A stretch of 64,000 bases of DNA from Saturnia japonica. Its lineage: Eukaryota > Arthropoda > Insecta > Lepidoptera > Saturniidae. How positions within the stretch are numbered: position 1 is the first letter of the stretch; every line of letters begins with the position of its first letter. The stretch is from contig CM065308.1 of assembly GCA_033032175.1 (NCBI GenBank), positions 21,819,590-21,883,589 on the forward strand, in the 5' to 3' direction. Below, piece by piece: positions 36,193 to 48,900 of the stretch. The position numbers were made by a program, and so were the translations under genes. Under the pieces are notes generated by a model. The model was not told where the DNA came from. It did not search any database and saw nothing but the letters and a program-made list of their open reading frames with translations.

Positions 36193-36479
36193 CGAACGCT
36201 TAAGGCATTTAAGAATCGGGTTTGGAGGATTAAGAATTTGTTAATGTTGATCTTTGACGTATGTACGAGTGTAGCGCAGCTTATATGTCATGATAGGACG
36301 GACATATGTTTTGTATAATGTAAGCTTATGTCTCAGGAACATTTTGCTTAGTATCAAGGAGTGCAGTCTATGTGTATTGTAAAACACCCTTATTTTTTAA
36401 AACACGAAATACTGTTATTTCTTCTTAAAAGCATAAATATAAATTTTCATAACCCTAAATTTAGAAATAGTGGGTTCTT

Positions 36480-36705
36480 CATACAATCTTTCATCCCCTA
36501 TTTCACCTCTTAAAGTTTCATTTTCACGACATAAGGTAAGCCAATGTCTTTCTTTAAGGTCCAATTTATCTCTATACCAAAATTCATCAAATTTGGTTTG
36601 ATGCGTTCTTCGTACAAACCTTCATAGTCTATTTCAGGGCGTTAAATGCAACAGACAGGGCAGACAGAGTTACTTTCGCATTTATAATATTAGTAGGTAT
36701 GGATT
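36480..36705 (+). repeat. dispersed repeat, 3' part
   Basis: tctctataccaaaattcatc, then cagacagggcagacagag and ttcgcatttataatattagt. This is the 3' half of the dispersed ACTAGCTG family. Confidence 0.45.
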
Positions 36706-36888
36706 ATTAAATTCCATATGCAGTCATTTTCTATGGTGTAATTTACCAATTAAAATACTAACGGTAAATTATTACCCAACAGCAAAATAACGACAACAGT
36801 TTATAATAATAAATTTTTGAAATGAATTCTCTTTCCCTATATACCTGTAATAAATTCTCTCTCTCTCTATGTTCGGGCTAATAAATTG

Positions 36889-37640
36889 GTTGGGGGTATG
36901 CAAAATTATTTTTGTTCTTAAATTACCCCCAACAATAAAAAAATCGGCGATGACTGGTCACTTGCTCGTGGGACTCGGACGGATACCGGTGCGGCATCTA
37001 ACACTTGTAATTGTTTCGGCGGTATAGTGCATCAAAAGGTGTTGTGCATATTTCGGCTTGGAGATTGACTTAATATCATCGGCGGAAAGGTAAGTGAGCC
37101 TTCATCCCGGTTATAGTATATCATATTCGGAGTTATTTTGTGTGATATCTACTTCCAACCAGTTTAAAAATATACAGTCCACTTGATCTACAGAGGTAGA
37201 ATATCGCACCCAGTGTGTGAGTGGTGGTTGCCACACACTCTATATCTTTTTACGTTTCTCTATAATAACTGATACTTTAGTAAGGTAAAAATTACAAAAG
37301 ATCGACTGTTGTGGTTCCCTTTTAATTTTCTATTTTAGGAATTGTTATTGTTCGCGACATTACAAAATAGTAACTAGTGTACTAGAATATAAGTGTAAAT
37401 AGAATAAGTTGTAAATATCTTAATAATAAAGAGAAAGCGGAGAGTACGCGCACACTATATTCTCGCCATCCCGCTCTGATAGTAGTGAGTCTCGCTTAGT
37501 CACTATGCGGGGTAACGGTACACACTGTTGAGGGCAGCGTGGGCGGATAGATCGGAAGCGGGGTGGCAAAATCAGTTCTGTACACACGCAGCAGGTACTC
37601 TCCGCATCTAAAATAAATAGTTTTTCATTTGAACCCTACG
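36889..37640 (+). other. possible LTR-retroelement leader remnant
   Basis: Holds a 10-bp inverted pair gttgggggta / tacccccaac (36889-36898, 36924-36933), then atcggcggaaaggtaagt near 37078, which resembles leaders of BEL/Pao elements, and later aataaagagaaagcggagag. No coding domain or paired LTR was found, so the assignment is weak. Confidence 0.22.
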
Positions 37641-40080
37641 GTGAATAGCATACCGGAATCAGCATAAATATAAAACATATGTGAGTCAGATCGAAGGTGG
37701 CTCACAGTTATATTGTTAATACAAATGCGAATTTGAACCGAAAAAAAATCAATTTTTGAGAGATCAATCTTTTACACATCGATTGTTTTGGGAATTGATT
37801 CATAAGAGTTCGATTCGAATCAATCTTTTTCGAAATTAATTGCCATCCCTAGCAGCGGCGCAGCTATATTCAACTGACAAAAATCCAGCATATGCTGACC
37901 CCCTTTTAATATGATTTATCACATAGATCTGAGGTCAACTTATATTGCAAATTTGCAATTTTTTAAACTCTTCATTTTTTAACTTTATGAAAGGTTTCGA
38001 TCATTATCGTTTTACAAACCATAATATACAGATAACTAAAATTTCATTCAATTCAACTGAAGAGCTATTTTATAGCATTTTTATCAAAAAAATGTTCGAC
38101 GTGATTTTTTAAATTGATATAACTTTTTTATTTATGAACTTATTGAAGTAAAACAAACACTAAATGTTAAGTGTACCTTACCAGAATATATTAGTGAAAA
38201 CCGTTTCCAAATCGGTTAAGCCGTTTCTGAGATTAGCGCGCACAAAAGTTGACAAACAGACAAAAATTCTAACAATCATTGTTTTGGGTTCTGCTGCGTT
38301 TATAGAGACCCCCAATAACAGTTTTTCTCATATATCTTCTATGTACAGACATCGATCAGTTACGTTTTTATTATATGTATAGATGACACAATAAACTTCT
38401 CACCTATGGAGAATAGTAAGTACCATCTCTATACTTATATGAAAAAGTGTCCGTCGAAATGCATCAATTTAGGGTGGCGCTGCCGGCCGTAGCAAATGTG
38501 TAAATTTCAAAGATGGCGCCAAAAGTAATTATTTTTTAATTTTCGCCCACTTTGACAACTTTTCACTCCAAAAACTTTTGATATTATTATTCAACTAGTT
38601 TTTACGCTTCACAACAGTAAAAACTATAAAATCCCGAAAATATATCAATCTCTCTTGTTACACTAGCGCCATCTTGGTGAGTTTCTGATTTATAATGTTG
38701 TTGCTTACAGCTGGACACTATTTCAACTTGTCCCCCATTTAATAAGATAGTTCTCCTTATCTCTGTTCTCCATGGTCTCGCCTTAAACCCAAGCCATAGC
38801 TAAATATCACCCTTTTTTTATATCAAAGACATGACCTCTTTCCTTTACCTCGTCTCGTCTCTTTCCTTCAACTCGCGTGTCCCGCTCTAAAGTCACAAAA
38901 CCACGTCCGCCACCACGAATCAATTGAAATACTTCTGTTATATATTTGCGAACTTTATAGGCAGTAAGTAATGAAACAGAAACCCTTAAACGCAATAATT
39001 TAATAAAACGAACCAACTTCATCCGAATCATTTATTTCAGTCTTAAATTCCTAATTTAACAGTTCAGCTACAAATAAATAATTATTCTGAATTAACACTA
39101 TTAGTTATTAGAATAATGGGGCTTTTCAACATCTAGATTACACGTGAATATTATAAAAGATTTTTATATGAATTCAATCGGTAATATATATTAGGTGCAA
39201 ACAAAAGAAATATCGAGATGCTGCAACGAGTCTAGAAATCGAGAGAGGGAAAAGTGGCGAGGCATTTCATTTTCTACCACCTTCAAGTTAAAAATCTGTC
39301 TTATCATCTGCCTAAGACTAACATTAAGTGAGATTGGGGCGAACACTAAATAATTATTATTTTTAAAGTTTTACCTTCCGTATTATGTTTCTACTCCCGA
39401 GAACCGAGTTGGGACGACTCAAGTGCCAATGTGTTACCAACCACATTGCTTTGCGGCATAAGTAATTATGTCGATGATACAATCATATTCAATCATTACA
39501 TAGGGCTCTACTTTACTCTTATAATTAAATAAATATAAAAACTGCACAAATATTCAAACTGGAGTTAAAAATAAATAAAATGTTTTATTTGACATGACAT
39601 AAGTACACAAAACAACTGTTTGAGATTCCTATAATATTTCACAGACAACTTATATATCGTAGTTATATTGTAGCGTCTAGATTAGTGGTAGCATGTCAAG
39701 CGTAGGGTAAACGTTCCTAATATTGACACCCATGTTATATTTAAATCGAACGATACGACTCAGCCACCTACAAATATGTATTACTTACAGTATATTCTTA
39801 AAGTAACACTAAAATGTTGATTAATTAGATAATGGAAACAGAATAACATTTCTTAGAACGTCATAGAAATTCTTAAATATTGTTACGACCTGAGTAAAAA
39901 AAAACATCACCTATTTTCGAATAATCGTGCATGTATTCGTACACAGTTCACAGACATATTCACAGTTTGTCGGTCCGATTGCGAAATCAAACAATTTCTA
40001 AAAATATCACACTTCCAACTCTTTTGAAACGATGTCAGGTCGTAAAGTTCTTGTATTTTCGAACTCTCGTTTTATGTAGT
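37641..40080. other. no gene confirmed
   Basis: Contains a dispersed-repeat trace at 38190-38290 (gccgtttctgagattagcgc) and a minus-strand open frame at 38807-39031 of doubtful coding value. Otherwise AT-rich. Confidence 0.4.
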
Positions 40081-40230
40081 TATATAAGCGAGCCGTATAC
40101 CGACGTAGGACAGGTGATTTAGACAACCAAGTGAAAACAACAAGCGATAAAAGAAAGAAATCATTACGAGGATCACAGAGTAAACAAGAGAGACTGCAAG
40201 TACGACCACAGTGTAGTAAACATCTGAAGA
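40081..40230 (+). promoter_or_regulatory. candidate TATA promoter with noncoding first exon
   Basis: TATATAAG at 40081-40088 is followed by about 140 bp of mixed composition that ends in a strong donor, AAGA|GTGAGT, at about 40230. That is the layout of a TATA promoter plus short untranslated exon on the plus strand. No matching downstream exon was recognised before AREL1, which runs the other way. It could serve a noncoding RNA or a gene nested or spliced beyond; chance is also possible. Confidence 0.28.
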
Positions 40231-42903
40231 GTGAGTTTATGTCACTGAATACGAATTAAATATTTACCTAAAATCTAATTCCATTTTACTATACACGGTT
40301 ATAACAATATTTTAACAGCGAGAAACTTACGGATTTTTACAATATCTTCGGTTAGTTTACAACTTTTCGATTTCTTGTGTCTTATTTTCCCGCAGCTTTT
40401 TTCAAAGTTAGATCTTCTATTTTACCATAATTTACTAACAACTGTAAGAAAAAACCTCTGTCAATTGCAAGAACATTTACCTTACTACGTTACGAGTATT
40501 TACAAAAACACATTTATATACATTAAGATTGATTTTACCAGACAATTCTCTTAGCTTGACGCTATACTTAAAGTTTATAAGTAATAAGTCCTTATTATAC
40601 TAACAACATTAATCATAAACCCTATGTACTAATTTTAAATAGATTGTATCTACTTATATAATTATTATTGATCTTTATAAATATACATACAATATTATTA
40701 TTTGGTTATTTATTACACAAAGTTTATTTTCAATAACCCTTTCAGCTCAATTTTGCCAGTTTACCAAAAACTATTTAAAGCAACAACACACCAGAATATT
40801 CCATTAGATTAGTATCCGGTTTGTAAAATATATGTATAAATGGAGTTATATCCACTATAGGTCGTACTGTCTAAACATAAATACATTTTCCTTAGCTTAC
40901 AAGCTGCGTCTTTTTTTAAATTAAAAATTGTAAATTAATCATATGTTTATACTTAGAAAATATAAAGTGTATAGAATTGTCCCTTGTAACTTATAGTATC
41001 GTACTAAACTTTGGTCAAGTTCACTCGTATAGTGTTAACAAAAAATATAGTAGAAATAATACTGTATTTACATCACTGTTATTAAAATGCATACTGTAAA
41101 CAATAAAAGGTAACAGAAGCTTGCAAAATCACAAAATATTTAAAGTACGTTTGATTAGAATATATGTAGTTTATAAATAAATCACGTATTTTATATAAAA
41201 AGGATGGCAACCCTAGGCCACTTCTAAGTATATCAAGATCACATATATACAAGAAATATATACATTACAACTAGTACATACACAAGAAGAATCGATTGGG
41301 TGCAACCAATCAGAAGCGAGGAGGAAAAACGAGGCTAAAATAGCAAAGCTAGCCAATCACGGTGCGCGTTATAGCGAACAATGAAAACGTTTACACTGTC
41401 TCCAGTTGGGAGTTTGCGTTAATAAATGGTAAATTATTGTCGGGGGGGTTCCAAGATTTTTTACTTAACTTTTTAGTTATTTACTGAGTGGCAAGACTAA
41501 AAAGGTCAAGAAACTATACATTCTTGTATCTATTCTAATGCATAATTAAATCCGGTAATGCACAGAGTTATTTTTAGTATAAAGGTTCAACAAATGCTCA
41601 ACATTGCGGATATTATAATTTTTTTTTTTTACTTTAATTAAAAATTATGTATGCTTTAGGAGGGGGCATTATGTCATGACTCTTACGTCCCCCCTTCAGA
41701 CCAGTGCCCGAGTGCAAAGATAATTTTCGAGCCCAGGAGCAAAATCAGCTTAAAAACTATGTTCATGGAGCTTTCATGTAATTTGTTATTTAGTATTTTC
41801 ATCTATGTATAAAAGTAGACAGTCTACAAAGTTTTTTAAACGTTTATTTTTAACTTTAACAGCTACCTTTTAATGGTGTTTTTTAACTGTCTCCTTTATT
41901 TACATACGTGATCTGCACAAATTAACCAGCTAGTTAAATTATCTATTATCTAGATTTATTATCTGTTACTTTCTATCTACAATGAAATAAAATAAATTTT
42001 ATAATCACATTACCTATATTTTTATCGTAAATAGAATTCGCTAAGTATTTTTAAGGGTTTCATTTTTAGTTTAAATATTATCGTAACTAGTTACGTTATT
42101 AACGTTGGTAAACGTTATTGTCACACGTTAACTCTAAGAAGACGGAGTTACGGCAGGATTCTACAATTTTACCACAAGTTTGGAATCACACGAGTTTGAC
42201 TAGATGTATAATATATGCCCCTAACATTAACTATAAAACAAAAATAATCGATACATAAGTACGCACTATTATCGTTTTTACATTTCATTTTAATTCACAA
42301 TAAATAAATATAATATAAAGAAATAATAGAATACAATGTATACGGGTTTTTTATAACAATATAATAATTATAATTTACCATAACAATAGATGCTTTAAAA
42401 TTATCGAAAGATCGATAGAGAAGAATTACGTTAAAACTTAATTAAAATTAAACCGAAAACGGTACGAATAATCCGTTATCGATGATTGAATATAGGACCA
42501 TTGAATCAACAGTGTGGTATATTCTAAAACACTTTCATACATTTAATATCGAGTTTATCTGATACATTAGTAGTACGTGTCATACATACATACATACATC
42601 GAGTGTATATTAGGGGATGGCCGAAAACGAACACAGGGTTTCCTGATCCCCATTGAGAATTCCATTCATGTACATAATCTTCCTACTTAGTTGACTTTCA
42701 CCGATCGACCATTATTTTTATCCTTAATAAATAAATTAATACATCTTTTTGGTATTTATGTTTGGTTAAAACAACGTCAATTTCTATTCATAAAAAAAAA
42801 CATTTCACTATGAATGTGTTCCCATGGAATGTAATGTTCGTCCATCGAACCGCAATTAGGACGTAATTTAACATATCGATATAATAATGTAGATGGCAAG
42901 GGT
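40231..42903. other. AT-rich stretch, partly AREL1 3' UTR
   Basis: No exon recognised. The right part must include the AREL1 3' untranslated region; its end could not be fixed because AATAAA-like words are frequent in the AT-rich background. A (CATA)n run is at about 42580-42598. Confidence 0.4.
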
Positions 42904-45900
42904 TTAAATCATGCCGAAACCCTCACCGCCCTCGTTGATGGCCCAGAGCAGCGCATGCACGAGCTGCTCGTATGAGTCGTAGTCGGGCAGGCAGAGCTGG
43001 TTGAAGCAGGTGTGCGCGGTGGGTAGTGCTCCGAAAGTCGGCGCCGGTGTTATCTGGAAGCGAGGGTTGAGCTCCTGGAAGCCGGCCGGCGGGAGCTGGG
43101 AGCAGCCGGTCGTGAACTGCAGCAGACGGGCGCGCTCCTCCGAGGTGAAGCTGGCGAGCGCCGCCCAGAACCACGAGATGACCCTGTCCCAGTCGCGGCC
43201 CGTGCCGGCTAGTACGCAGTGTGCGCGCCAGTCCCCCACGCACGCGGACCCCGCACCCGTCCCGCAAGCGAGCAGCTGTACCCATCCATACTGCTTATTA
43301 TCCACTTTACATGATCTAAACTATAATAGCGACACGTTATGATGGCCACTTTGACACTTTACAACAGTAACATACTGCGGCCATATCGACGAAATTCACA
43401 ACAAAATACATAAAAACAGTCCCAATTAACGAGCAAGAGTTAGCCAGGTCAAAACTATATCACAATCGCTGTTTACTCACAGATTGTTCTTTTAGAAGCA
43501 ATGTCAAGTCGAAACTGCTTTGTTTTGCATTGAGCATTGACGCGAGTTTGCCGGAGTTTACCGAGCGTATTTAATCTCAATTTTTAAATTTCGAATTTTT
43601 TTAAACATGAATGACGAGCTATTTTGTAAATAAATACACTAATAATTTTAATCCATTAAGGATTCTATCAAATGGCGCTATTTTTTGATAGTAAAAATGT
43701 GAAAAGATTTGTTCGCAGGACCATATTATATAGTTAGACCATAGGACGTATAGTTTAGAAATTAGTGTAATAAAAGAATATTGTGTCCTAAGATTATACA
43801 TTCGATTAATTATATGACTAACTGCACGTCACTGTTGACAATAAAGGACAGTAATTTGCTCGGACTTCAAACGTAGATTAATTTATACAAAACTTCATGA
43901 GCGGATAAACGTCAAAACGGCCATCATGGCGTACCGCTTGCATAATCGCTTTAATATAAAAGTCATAGAGCGCATCATATTAAGCCCCAAGTCCGGTGAA
44001 GCTGTAAAAGCCGCAGCGGCTTTAGGGCCCCTAAGGCTAACAGTGTAGTCAGTTCAAAAAAAAAAAAAAAACATATTAAGCATCACATTGAGTGATAGAG
44101 TTAGAATTATGAACATTCGAAAAAACGCGAAAGTGGAGGATATTGGTGTCCGTATAACTCAACTCAAATGTCGTTGAGCAGGTTTCTTGGCCAGATGCGG
44201 TGAAGACAATTGTACGGAATGGTGGCCAAGAGATGGCAAACGGAGTATAGGAAGACAGTTGGCGAGAGGGGTCGACGACATCAAAAAGCTTGTCGGGAAA
44301 ACATGGATAAGGTTAGCACAGACCGGAGACGAATGGCGTAAAAGGGAGAAGGCTTATGCCATGCATTGGGTTGAAAATAGCTGTCAATGATGATGACAAA
44401 AAAATGTATATGCTAATTTATGCACGTAAGAAGTTATATTTGTTTGGCGTAAAAATACAAAAATAACTTCGAAAATTTGCCAAGAGCCGAGTGCCAATAA
44501 CACGATGAATTAGGTCATTAATGACAACTATGTGAATTTTGATAAAATTAAAATAATGTTCATTTGTACAACGTTAAATTATTAGCTCAATTATTAATTA
44601 TTAGTCTGGTGGTCGTAAGCGCGACTGCTAGGCTCGAGGTCTTGGGTTCGATTCCCAGGTCGAGTAAAGTGTTATTGGGGTTTTCTATGAAATTCCCAGT
44701 AGCAGCTCCGAGTTTAGCTTTGTGCCCGATTAATGGCAACAGGCTCGCTCTCTATTACATTGAACCTAAGAAACATACCCAGCGAACTGTGGATGTACAT
44801 TAATTAGTAAACCCCTGTCTAACCCTTCCGGGAAACTGGCGTGATGGTATGTTAAGAAATAGAAGTCAATTCCTAAAATGAATTTACATTATTATCATAC
44901 ATATGTAACTTCATAATGTCACACTTCTGTCAGATGATGCGCGTGCGCAGCTTTCAACTTTACCCTATACTAAACGCGACAAAAGAAGTATAGTTTTATA
45001 AGCTGAGTACACATAGTTCGTAAATAAACCAAGTAATAAGGAACTAAAAAAATTTTTTTTTTTACTAGTTGAATAGAATAGAAACGATATATTCCTACAA
45101 TATTGTCAATTTTTCGAGGGTGGGCAATGGGGTTTTGTAGGGTTCAGTAGTAATACCTCGAGTTCGTTCTCGTCGAAGATGGCGAGCATGTTGTGCGGCA
45201 CGAGCAGCGTGAGCCCGCGTAGAAACGCGTCCGTCTCCTGTCGGCAGCGCGCCGCCAGCCGCCATTGCGCCAGCGCCTCCAAGTACTGCAGCTTGGAGCT
45301 GTTCCGCACCTGCCGGTGCCAACGCAAACCATATATATACATTTCTTTGATACAACCTCGATATTAAAACATGACGAAGCCGAAAAAAAACCTGCCCATG
45401 GTGAATCATTTCAAGCGCTTAAGTGGCTTACGTTGAGTAAACCATAAGAGATATAGCAAATTAATGTAGAACATAATTGTAGACATTAAAAAGACCAACA
45501 AAAAAGTCAATGAGAGTAAATGCCTATCTTCTAAGGAACATCCACAATAAGTATTTATTTATTGTCTTTAAAATAACTGGGAACAGTGAAGCAAGATTTG
45601 CTTGTGTGCCCGATTGATAGAATTGTGTAGTCCGCGGAAATAGCTAATTAAATAATATACTAACTCGTATAGTGGACCCGTTTGGCACCAAGTCGTGGGT
45701 CCTCACGAGCCGCCCATTCGCATCGTAAATGTCTTCAGCGAAGTAGAGTTCCAGGTCACTCGAGTCGAGGTCCGTCTCCAAAACGTATTTGATCTTCGAC
45801 AAGTAAAGTTCAGGATCGTCTTGTTCGAAGTACTATAAAAATATTAAAAATTTCATTGATTTTCCCATAAATTGTGTATAAATAAAGTTTTATTCATATG

Positions 45901-48900
45901 CGTTAGCACATTATTAAGCATCATTTTAAGTTATTTTTAGTGACTTGATATGTTTGTCCCATATCGATTATTGCCTGATATGATGATTGAGATTTGCAGT
46001 TAATGTAAAACTACTGGATAGATTTTGACGAATTTTCTTTTGTTTTACTCTTTAGGTACTTGGTCTGTAATCAAAAAGAAAAATTATCACGTTATCTTCA
46101 TTGAATAAAAAATTATTTACGTTTTAATAAAGTACGATTTTTATAAGCACCACGTGTACTTATGTCAATAACATGAGCTAAGTGACTGTCCACTAAAGCG
46201 GAGCGGTGTAAATGTCGACCAACAGAATTGCATGTCTACATTTTTATGTTCTTCTCTTTTGTTGGTTAATAGAATAATTACTGTGGATCGCAGCAATAGC
46301 TTCGAGAAGAATTGATTCGCGATTGATTGAACTAAGGGCCCAGCACATATTACGCGAACCTTCTCGAACATTATGTCTCGTTTCTCATACGCTGTGCTTG
46401 TGATTATACCGCAGTGTGTAAACCAACGTTACCAAATAAACCCCGGTTGCAAAAAATGGACACATTAAATTTTTTTTCTCTACTTCAATGAAACACGAAA
46501 GAAATTTCATTAATTTCGCGATGTATTGGTATTTTATTTAAAGCATTCTGGTATGATTCCTTACGTTCCAAATTTAAATTTTTAAATTAATAAAGAAAAA
46601 AATAATCATTATTGTAAAATTGCTTTAATAATTGCGTGAACAGCTGAAACTGTTTTTGGCTGATTACAAAAATTTTAAAATTTTCTGGATATTTTTTGCA
46701 AATGATACAATTTAATCTTTCTTTTTACATTAAGTACCACTTGCTGATATGACTGATATAGCAATAAGAACCGGTTAAATTATAGCACTACTTGAAGAAA
46801 GTTGTTCGCAAGCTTATGTGACACAGCGGCTAAGTGTGAGTCGTCCAACTGTCCAAAGGACTTGGCAACGGTATGAAGAGACCAGTTCAGTCAAAAGAAG
46901 ACCAGATTCGGGAAGAATACGATGCACCAAACCACGAGATGACCGCTTTTTGGTGAGTCAGGCGTTGCGGAATCGTAAGGCGTCAAGTGTGAACCTACAG
47001 AAGAGCCTTGAAGAAGATTCCTTGTGGACGGTCAGGACGAGGCTTTTGGCTGCCAATATCAGTAGTTGCCACTCGGCCCGGGGCCCATGTTGACTGTTGG
47101 TATCGAAATATATTTCATTTTAGTTTCTTTAAAATTTAAACAACTCTAAAAAGTTTTTAATCATTAAATTTGTAAAGTTGCCTTCAGGAACATAATATGT
47201 ATTTATTTCATTTGAACTAAATTTAAATTAATTGTCCACACGACAACGGGTAAGATCAGTGAAAACCGCTCCACAAAACATCAGGGAGCTAAAGAGAGTA
47301 ATTGCAGAAGAGTGGGAACGTATTCCTCCATAACGTTATTAAAAATATCGTGGAAAGCATGCGCAGAAGGATTCAAGTCTTGATTTTGGCAAGAGGAGGT
47401 CACATTCATTATTAGGTTTTTACATTTGTAACTTTATTTAATTTTAAAAAAAAAACGGAAAAAGAAATTCTTGTGTTTATTATTGGCCACTTCTTATTAT
47501 TTGGACGTGTACATCGGTTTTATAAAAAAAAAAAAACAATCCCAATTCTATTGATCGAAATTAGTACAGCTTTGCTTCAATGGACAGGCAGCCTAAAGTT
47601 ACCTTGTAATGCACCCTGAGCCCGATGATCTGCGCGCGGAAGGACCTCGTGAGCCTGGCGCGAACCAGCTGCCGGTAAGTGCCTCCGAGGGCGCTCTCGT
47701 ACAAACACTTGCCCATGATTTTCCCCGCGAACTCGAAGTACTTCAACTGCAAACGCAAAGGAGCCATGTTGAAAATACAACAAGAAACACTTTTAGGGTG
47801 GCGTTTGTAACGCACCGTGACGTTTTACAAGACGCCCTATCCCCAAATTGCGTTACGTAATACTCGAAAGCCCCCTAATTTATAATAGTTTAATTTGTTT
47901 TACATTATTAAAAGTTATTAAAGTGTAAATTTATTTAGCACTGTTGTGATTTGAAAACGAAAAAGCGACACTAAAAAGAGAAAAACGCATACATTTATAG
48001 GATTTATCCTGCGAGAGAATGAGATAGAATACATTATACAATGTTTCCTATTATCTCGGTCTTCTCTTTGTACGTGTGTTAGTATGTGTGTGTGCCTGCG
48101 TATTACAAAGCTTTAGGAAAAGGTGTCATAGCCAGCGTGGTGTATCGTTACGTGTATCGTTTACGTTGAAGGCTGCTGCTAATTCCAACGTGGTTTGAGA
48201 CAAATCTGCTGCCACTACGTTCCCGGTTGGCCACGGGACTCGTTGAGATCGAAATTTCCAAAAAAGAGGCGATTAAACCAAAAACCGTATCGTGCGTTCA
48301 CTTGCGGTACCTAGTTAATAAACGTCGTTGATATTGCACGCTGTCTGTTCCGCGTTGATCCATTTCGGTTTTTCCATAGTCATAGAAACAGCGATATAAA
48401 AAGAAAAATCGAAAGGCGGGAAAACGAATGAACAACTGATTTTTAAAAAGAAATGTCATAGGATATTATTCATTTAACATGGACTTTGCAATTTTAAATA
48501 CAATGAAAAATATCGATATTCACGATAATCAATATAAAAAATCGACAATTTCATACGTTAACCCTTAATATATTTGTTGCAAGTTAAAAGCGGACAAGTA
48601 ATGTAATATCTGACCTTAAGATGCGGAGGTCTGTCTGGATTGGGGTGCACAAGTCCAGTGGGGGAGTCGTGGAAGGGCACGAACAGACCGAACTTGGCAT
48701 CGAACAGCTGTCCACATAGTAACGAGAACCACTCGCGACGCACACCGCCCCAGTCCACGCCTGAACATAACGCGAACTATTATTATTATTCACCCCTAAT
48801 TAACAACCCTGTGAATACATTTATGACACTGTAGTATCCAAATGGCATCGAGAAATATCATACGTTACGTAAGAAATGACTCAGTAATGAGTTAAATTTG

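Noticed and set aside
36889..37640. Solo LTR
   Set aside because: There is no matched pair, no target duplication and no clear TG...CA ends; kept only as a possible leader remnant.
43001..43342. Plus-strand open frame of 113 codons
   Set aside because: It is antisense to the last AREL1 exon, whose minus-strand frame is clearly coding (HECT C-lobe). The frame follows from its GC-rich codons.
44602..44670. tRNA gene from the A-box and B-box
   Set aside because: The boxes continue into a repeated body found in other copies, so this is a tRNA-derived SINE.
45095..45409. Longer minus-strand frame of 104 codons around AREL1 exon 12
   Set aside because: It is in a different frame from the HECT reading; the exon 45157-45309 in the HECT frame has proper splice sites.
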